A stretch of 64,000 nt of DNA. Source: Alteromonas aestuariivivens. GTDB taxonomy: Bacteria > Pseudomonadota > Gammaproteobacteria > Enterobacterales > Alteromonadaceae. Every line of letters starts with the position of its first letter. The stretch's first letter is position 1. The notes beneath the pieces were generated by a model. It was not told the origin of the DNA, ran no database searches, and was given only the letters and a program-made list of their open reading frames with translations. Below, one piece after another: positions 59,066 through 64,000 of this stretch. The stretch spans positions 1 through 64,000 of the forward strand of contig NZ_QRHA01000011.1 of the NCBI RefSeq assembly GCF_003367475.1. Reading direction: 5' to 3'. The position numbers were made by a program, and so were the translations under genes.

Positions 59066-60430
59066 TCAGCGCTCGCCAGATATGGTGTAACAGGGGATGT
59101 ATTCACTGCCCGGTAATTTCATGCGCTTTTGACTTACAAAGGATTCCAGCAGCGCATCAATACGCTGCATTAAATCTACTTCTCCTGTGAGATTAAACGG
59201 ACCATTCTGCTTTATTTGTCTGACGCCTTCGGCTTTAACGTTTCCGGCAACAATACCTGAAAATGCCTGGCGCAATGCCACTGCTAAATCCGCCACATTT
59301 TGATTCCGGTGCAGGGGCAGAGCGGCCATACTTTCGTGGGTTGGTATGAACGGTGTCTGAAATGCCTCTTTGATTTTAAGGGACCAGTTAAAGCTGAAGG
59401 CATCTCCCATGGCACGCCGAAATTTCTGTACCTTACCTAACCCGGTAGACAGTGCACGTGCTACGTCTATCGGATCATCAATGATGATCTGGTATTTGCT
59501 CTGGGCCTCTTTACCAAGTGTTGAGCCAATAAAATCATCGATTGCTTCAAAGTAAGCTTCGGAGCCCTTTGGCCCGGTAAGTACTACTGGAAATGGTTGC
59601 TGACTGTTGCGCTCGCTCATCAGTATACCCAGCAAATACAGAAGTTCCTCGGCAGTGCCCACACCTCCGGGAAAGATCACGATGCCATGGGCAATTCGAA
59701 CAAATGCTTCAAGCCGCTTTTCAATGTCCGGCATTATGATCAGTTCGTTGACTATTGCGTTGGGTGGCTCCGCGGCGATAATACTGGGTTCCGAAATACC
59801 TATGTACCGCCCTTTAGTGTACCTTTGTTTGGCATGGCCGATGGCTGCACCCTTCATGGGGCCTTTCATTGCTCCGGGGCCACAACCGGTGCAAATGTTC
59901 ATTTCGCGCAGGCCAAGCTGATAACCCACCTCTTTGGTGTATTTGTACTCGTGCAGGTTGATGGAGTGACCTCCCCAGCAGACAATCGTATTCAGTTCGT
60001 CGTTACCCTCCAGCGCCTGAGAGTGCCTGAGCATGTCGAATACCATGTCGGTGATGCCATTTCCGTCAAGTGGCGCCGTCTGATGTAAAAAAGCGTATTT
60101 GTTGCCCATGTACAACATATCCCGCAGTACGGCAAAGATATGCTCATGTACGCCGCGCACAAGCTTTCCGTCAACAAAGGCGACTTCAGGGGGGTTCACA
60201 AGTTCGATCTTTACACCCCGTTCACGGCGGATGAGACGGACATCAAAGTCTTTATAGGGTGCGAACAGAATTTCACAGTCGTCTTCATCCACGCCGCTGT
60301 TAAGAACCGCAAGGCAACAGATTCTAAAGGTATTATACAGCTCACTGTTGGTAGTATCTTCCAGCCTGGTAACTTCAAGCTGGGACAATTGGCTCATCCA
60401 GCCAACGGGGTTCAGTTGTACTCTGTTCAT
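59066..60430 (-). CDS. ppnN: Nucleotide 5'-monophosphate nucleosidase PpnN (YgdH)
   Basis: A 454-residue LOG-family enzyme that cleaves purine and pyrimidine monophosphates to base and ribose 5-phosphate; known homologues are stimulated by (p)ppGpp. NICTGCGPGAMKGPMKGAAIG and FPGGVGTAEELLYLLG form the active site (PGGxGTxxE). The N- and C-terminal regions are the family's regulatory parts. Length equals the enterobacterial protein. It lies alone between two unrelated genes. Confidence 0.95.
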   Translation of the reverse strand: MNRVQLNPVGWMSQLSQLEVTRLEDTTNSELYNTFRICCLAVLNSGVDEDDCEILFAPYKDFDVRLIRRERGVKIELVNPPEVAFVDGKLVRGVHEHIFAVLRDMLYMGNKYAFLHQTAPLDGNGITDMVFDMLRHSQALEGNDELNTIVCWGGHSINLHEYKYTKEVGYQLGLREMNICTGCGPGAMKGPMKGAAIGHAKQRYTKGRYIGISEPSIIAAEPPNAIVNELIIMPDIEKRLEAFVRIAHGIVIFPGGVGTAEELLYLLGILMSERNSQQPFPVVLTGPKGSEAYFEAIDDFIGSTLGKEAQSKYQIIIDDPIDVARALSTGLGKVQKFRRAMGDAFSFNWSLKIKEAFQTPFIPTHESMAALPLHRNQNVADLAVALRQAFSGIVAGNVKAEGVRQIKQNGPFNLTGEVDLMQRIDALLESFVSQKRMKLPGSEYIPCYTISGER

Positions 60431-60623
60431 TGGACCATCCTGGTGCTTTCTTGTTGTCTGGTTAATTCATCTGGTGGAGGCGAATACCGGCACTTTCAAA
60501 TCGCGACCATCGTCTTTGCTCACCCAACTACTTACATATGACACCGCATAACCGGATTATTTCAGCTTGAACCTGATTGGTATACGCTTTGATATAAACC
60601 GTTCGGCCGATAACATTCTGGCA

Positions 60624-62126
60624 TCAGTCGGTAACCACGCAATTTCTCCCGGCATGTTTGGCTTTATACAAAAGTCTGTCTGCGCGCTCGAACAATTGTT
60701 CAGGTGTTTCACCTCGCTGAAAGTAGGTACCGCCGATTGAGGCCGAGAGAGTGATTTTTTCCTGTTTAAATTTCAGTGGTAACTGCTCAAGTGAAGTACG
60801 TATTTTTTCGAGTTTATCTGCCAACTTGGGCGGCGCTGTATCTGCAAACAGCAAGATGAATTCTTCACCTCCCCAGCGCGCAATAAAATCTTTGCTGGTG
60901 AGGTGGTTACGTAAATGGTTCGCAACCAGTTGCAAGGTCTTGTCGCCAGCCGAATGGCCGAATCTGTCATTAATGGTTTTAAAATAATCGATGTCAAGAA
61001 TGGCCATGGCCAAACATTGTTGTGTATGGCCGGCGCGTTCACAGGCAAGCTCTATTTGCTTGTTGTAAGCCTGGCGATTCGGTAGCCGGGTAAGAGGGTC
61101 GGTCTGACTGGCCTGAGCCTGTTCCGCCAGTTTTTTGCGATAGGTCTGTGTTTGCTTTTGTAGCAGGGACAACTGTGACTGCATCTGTACCAATAATTCT
61201 ACCAGTGTCGCCTGTTGCTCCTGGTCCTGGTGATGTTGCACAGAGAGGCTACTTGCCACAGACTGAATGTAGGCAGTGGTCTTTTGCTTAAGAGCATCCA
61301 AAGAGTCTGTTTGCTTGACCTCATCTTCCATATGTTCCAGTTCTGCCTGGATTTTACGGTGATGCTGCTTGCGTGTCTCAATGCTTGCAGTCGTTTTCTG
61401 TAAACTTTGCCGGGCATTCTGGTTTACTTCATCCAACGCCCTGTGCAGACTTTGAAGGACTTTGCCGGTCATAGAGGCGTCGTGAATAGATTCTCTTACG
61501 AACAAGCGAAGCAGGACAATACAGGACTGCAGTAACTCATCTTCACTCACGCCGCTTTGAAGCCTGTTCAGCAATTCCTGTAGCAGTTGGTCTTCAGGAT
61601 ACTTTTTGGCGTAGTTCAGGGTGAGTTGGGTCAGTTCATCGAGCATCTTCTGATGCAGTTGGGCTGTGTCGGCCGGATCACTCAGTGGATGAATCTGCTT
61701 GTTATTCTGATTTAGCTGTCTGGCAGCCGAAAGCAGGCTTAACGTGCCCGATGTCAGGTGCTTCAGAGCAGAAGAAGAGGGCAGGGGCGCGTCCAATTGC
61801 ATCAGTAACTGAGTGCACTCTGAATATAGCTCGTCGCCGGACTGAAGCTCGCTCTGCAATTGTTTTACTGATTTTTCAAGCTCCTGTACGCACTTCTCTG
61901 TATGTTCCTTTACAGAAAACTGGGAGTCCTGCAGTAAATGATTAATTTTATTAATGCTGAGCAATGACAGGGTAAAATTCGGCTGGCCGGATAAATGACC
62001 CCGCAGAATATACAACTGCTGATCCAACTGTTCGTTGTGCCCTTCATAGAACCGGGTTAACCGTATGATAAACTGGGCCAGCAATTCACTGTACCGCTTG
62101 ATGGAAACTACTTGTCTCGATTCCAT
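60624..62126 (-). CDS. Diguanylate cyclase (GGDEF) with coiled-coil N-terminus
   Basis: A 500-residue protein. Residues 1-330 are almost entirely helical and coiled-coil-like (CVQELEKSVKQLQSELQSGDE, LEHMEDEVKQTDSLDALKQK), then the GGDEF domain begins at DPLTRLPNRQAYNKQ near 342. The active site is GGEEF at 419-423. The RxxD product-inhibition site is absent: TSKD occupies 410-413. It should make cyclic di-GMP without that brake. No membrane helix is present. It follows queF by 72 bases on the same strand. Confidence 0.9.
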   Translation of the reverse strand: MESRQVVSIKRYSELLAQFIIRLTRFYEGHNEQLDQQLYILRGHLSGQPNFTLSLLSINKINHLLQDSQFSVKEHTEKCVQELEKSVKQLQSELQSGDELYSECTQLLMQLDAPLPSSSALKHLTSGTLSLLSAARQLNQNNKQIHPLSDPADTAQLHQKMLDELTQLTLNYAKKYPEDQLLQELLNRLQSGVSEDELLQSCIVLLRLFVRESIHDASMTGKVLQSLHRALDEVNQNARQSLQKTTASIETRKQHHRKIQAELEHMEDEVKQTDSLDALKQKTTAYIQSVASSLSVQHHQDQEQQATLVELLVQMQSQLSLLQKQTQTYRKKLAEQAQASQTDPLTRLPNRQAYNKQIELACERAGHTQQCLAMAILDIDYFKTINDRFGHSAGDKTLQLVANHLRNHLTSKDFIARWGGEEFILLFADTAPPKLADKLEKIRTSLEQLPLKFKQEKITLSASIGGTYFQRGETPEQLFERADRLLYKAKHAGRNCVVTD

Positions 62127-62198
62127 TTGCTTCCTTTACTCAAACCGCTTCACAGATGGCGTTATTGAATAGCACTAATTTTTTACCGCCGGGCAGAG

Positions 62199-63047
62199 TT
62201 ACTGCCTGGCATGGCGTTCGTTACCTATGCAGGCGTCAAAGTTAGCTCGAAATGGATTGATGTCTAACCCTCCACGCCTTGTATAACGCGCATAAACTGC
62301 CAATTTCTCAGGTTGGCACTGTTCCATTAAATCACAAAAAATCCGTTCAACACACTGTTCATGGAATTCATTATGCTGGCGAAATGCAATCAAATATTTC
62401 AGCAAGGATTCATGCTCAATTCCTTTGCCCTTGTAATGTATTTGAATGCTTGCCCAGTCAGGCTGACTGGTGATAAGGCAATTAGATTTGAGGAGATGGC
62501 TTACCAATGTTTCCTCGACCTCATGATCACAGGTGCTGACCAAGGTCTTGTCAGGCTGGTAGCGGGTAACTTCGATGTCAAGATCGTCGATGAGCGTGCC
62601 GTTCATCTCTCCCATCGACAGCTTGGAAAATTGATGGGCCTGATAGATAGTTACTGCAACACTTTCGCCTGCACAGTCTGACAGGTCCTTTTCCAGACAC
62701 TGCCTGACCTCGTCCACAGAGTTGAACCTCGTTTGGTTAAAACTGTTGAGGTATAACTTGAAAGATTTGGATTCCACCAAGTTTGGAGACGTGATGGGAA
62801 CACGACACTCTAAAATCGCGACATTCGGCTTACCTTTCATATTCAGCCAGGAAAGCTCATAGCCGTTCCAAATGTCTACGCCCATAAAGGGCAGATTTGA
62901 TTCGTCGAAATTAAGAGTGCTGCGCCCCAGTGCACGGGGAACGTTTTGCAGCAGTTTCGGATTGTAGTGCTCTTCATACTGTACGGTTTTACCCAGAGTC
63001 AGATGTTCAGGGAGTGGAAAAAGGTTGGAAGTGGATGAATCGGTCAT
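62199..63047 (-). CDS. queF: NADPH-dependent 7-cyano-7-deazaguanine reductase
   Basis: A 282-residue enzyme of the long QueF type with two T-fold halves. The catalytic Cys190 lies in LLKSNCLITSQPDW, and ESKSFKLYLNSFNQTRF and the FHEQCVERIF stretch bind NADPH and substrate. It reduces preQ0 to preQ1, a step toward queuosine in tRNA. It is divergent from syd, a common neighbour of queF in gammaproteobacteria. Confidence 0.97.
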   Translation of the reverse strand: MTDSSTSNLFPLPEHLTLGKTVQYEEHYNPKLLQNVPRALGRSTLNFDESNLPFMGVDIWNGYELSWLNMKGKPNVAILECRVPITSPNLVESKSFKLYLNSFNQTRFNSVDEVRQCLEKDLSDCAGESVAVTIYQAHQFSKLSMGEMNGTLIDDLDIEVTRYQPDKTLVSTCDHEVEETLVSHLLKSNCLITSQPDWASIQIHYKGKGIEHESLLKYLIAFRQHNEFHEQCVERIFCDLMEQCQPEKLAVYARYTRRGGLDINPFRANFDACIGNERHARQ

Positions 63048-63167
63048 GGGTAAATGGTGCTACTAATGAAAAGAAATTAATACAATCAACTGAATACCAC
63101 TGCGCTTAAGGGACAGTAGCGCTAAACTTACTTCTGTAGTGTAACGCAAATCGGTGAATAAGTGTTT

Positions 63168-63719
63168 ATGAGTAATCTGATTGAAACTCAATTATCTCAT
63201 TTTATTGAGCAATATCTGTGTCAGGCTGAACAATTGGAAAATGTCTTGTATACGGCCTATGACCCGGATTGGCCCTCACCATGCTATCAATCTGACGGCG
63301 AGGCCGGGGAATTGGTTGCCTGGCGCCCTGTAAAGCAAACAGAAGCCTGCAGTTTTGGTGATCTGGAACAGGCACTTGAAATGACGCTCAATGAGCAGTT
63401 TTGCTGCTATTTCACGCTGTATTTCAGTGAAAATCTCCCAGCCCGGGCTGAGCAGGGGAAATGCGAATTGTTGCAGGTGTGGAATGCCGCGGATTTCGAA
63501 CGTTTACAGGAAAATTTGGTCGGCCATGTGTTAATGAAGCGCCGGCTACAACAACCGCCAACGCTGTTTTTTGCTCTAACCGACAGGGATGATTTTATTC
63601 TGAGTGTGGACAATGCAACCGGTGAGGTGGTCCTTGAGCAGGTCGGCAAGCGACCTGTCGACGTCCTGGCGCCCGATCTGGCGACATTTCTCAGTGGGTT
63701 AGTCCCCTGTGTTGATTAG
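63168..63719 (+). CDS. syd: SecY-interacting protein Syd
   Basis: A 183-residue cytoplasmic protein from ATG 63168 (MSNLIETQLSHFIEQYL). The family pattern includes DPDWPSPCYQSDGEAGELVAWRPV near 32, FGDLEQALEMTLNEQFCCYF and PTLFFALTDRDDFILSVDNATG near the end. Syd binds the SecY translocon from the cytoplasm and guards against faulty SecYEG. Its end overlaps the next, opposite-strand gene by 21 bases. Confidence 0.93.
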   Translation: MSNLIETQLSHFIEQYLCQAEQLENVLYTAYDPDWPSPCYQSDGEAGELVAWRPVKQTEACSFGDLEQALEMTLNEQFCCYFTLYFSENLPARAEQGKCELLQVWNAADFERLQENLVGHVLMKRRLQQPPTLFFALTDRDDFILSVDNATGEVVLEQVGKRPVDVLAPDLATFLSGLVPCVD

Positions 63720-64000
63720 GTGCATTTCAATCTTTGCCAATTGTGCTTTGAGCTCCGAAACCTCATGTTCCAAACGGGAGATACGTTCTTCCTGTGAAGA
63801 AACTGAGGCTACATTTCCCTCGTCCTGACTGACTTCTTGGTTGGTAAATGAATTGAGATCTTCTTTGCTCATTGTTTCTGACAGCAAATTGTATTGGCGT
63901 AAAGCCTCAATCGCTTCGCTAAGGCTGACCTTTACAGGTGCACGCGCTCTAAGCAGCGCAACAGTGGGTTGTTTGCCTTGATTATGAAGTTGCTGGCAGA
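63699..64000 (-). CDS. C-terminal part of an uncharacterised protein (runs off the right edge)
   Basis: The frame is open to the window end, so only the last 99 residues are seen. They read ...QGKQPTVALLRARAPVKVSLSEAIEALRQY (a helical segment that might be a small DNA-binding or helical-hairpin domain), then an acidic linker and a coiled coil ISRLEHEVSELKAQLAKIEM ending LINTGD. A TTG at 63887 is only an internal codon. Function unknown; the tail overlaps syd by 21 bases. Confidence 0.6.
   Translation of the reverse strand, partial: CQQLHNQGKQPTVALLRARAPVKVSLSEAIEALRQYNLLSETMSKEDLNSFTNQEVSQDEGNVASVSSQEERISRLEHEVSELKAQLAKIEMHLINTGD

Noticed and set aside
63048-63167. PreQ1 riboswitch upstream of queF
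   Set aside because: The short gap shows no stem with the A-rich tail and loop typical of preQ1 aptamers.

Overview
The window reads as chromosomal DNA of a marine-type gammaproteobacterium, most likely of the order Alteromonadales. The signs are the mutS / pncC / SOS-controlled recA arrangement, a complete ccmABCDEFGHI cytochrome c maturation operon, SrmB, Syd, QueF, PpnN and MlaA, and lineage-typical small families (DUF3718, YggN/DUF2884, DUF3192). Base composition is close to even and coding density is high. No species can be named from the sequence alone.

Layout. Positions 1-1185 look like the edge of a mobile region. The 5' end of an IS3-family insertion sequence (1-310) cuts into a tyrosine recombinase whose remaining catalytic half (311-1025) points at the 3' end of a CAU-anticodon tRNA gene (1109-1185, minus strand). 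From 1464 to 9795 lie envelope and signalling genes: an MbnP-like lipoprotein, a papain-like permuted hydrolase, a DUF3718 protein, a LytTR regulator, a receiver-CheC protein, a PAS protein, two Lcl-domain (DUF1566) exported proteins and a YggN-family protein. From 9831 to 13961 (minus) are hemW, rdgB, srmB and cca. A GspA/GspB-like pair (14101-16075) faces a degenerate HD-GYP gene (16091-17287); the GspB-like and HD-GYP proteins share an N-terminal module.

From 17503 to 22450 (minus) is the leucine operon leuABCD, with a previously unmarked leader peptide, a Rho-independent attenuator, an evident antiterminator and a promoter. Then come an unknown gene, eno, pyrG and mutS (minus), and pncC and recA (plus), with a perfect LexA box between the recA promoter hexamers. 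An orphan FliK/FlhB-like pair (31110-33454, minus) precedes ccmABCDEFGHI and mlaA (33641-41569, plus), which are mostly chained by short stop/start overlaps. galE, a small membrane protein and a peptide transporter follow on the minus strand.

Positions 44777-55155 hold surface polysaccharide genes: an ABC-type capsule export set (kpsE, kpsT, kpsM, kpsD-like and a small lipoprotein, minus) and, on the plus strand, a WecA-like initiating transferase, two family-2 glycosyltransferases, ugd and galU. Together with galE these supply UDP-glucose, UDP-galactose and UDP-glucuronate. The right end (55213-64000) carries comEA, an NAD-type isocitrate dehydrogenase, an HDOD-like protein, a DUF3192 protein, ppnN, a GGDEF protein, queF, syd and an incomplete unknown gene.

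Most of the window is ordinary core genome. The parts most worth a second look are the IS-broken integrase beside the tRNA, the leu attenuator, the DUF3391-like module shared by a GspB-like protein and a degenerate HD-GYP protein, the LytTR/CheC/PAS cluster and the orphan FliK/FlhB-like pair.
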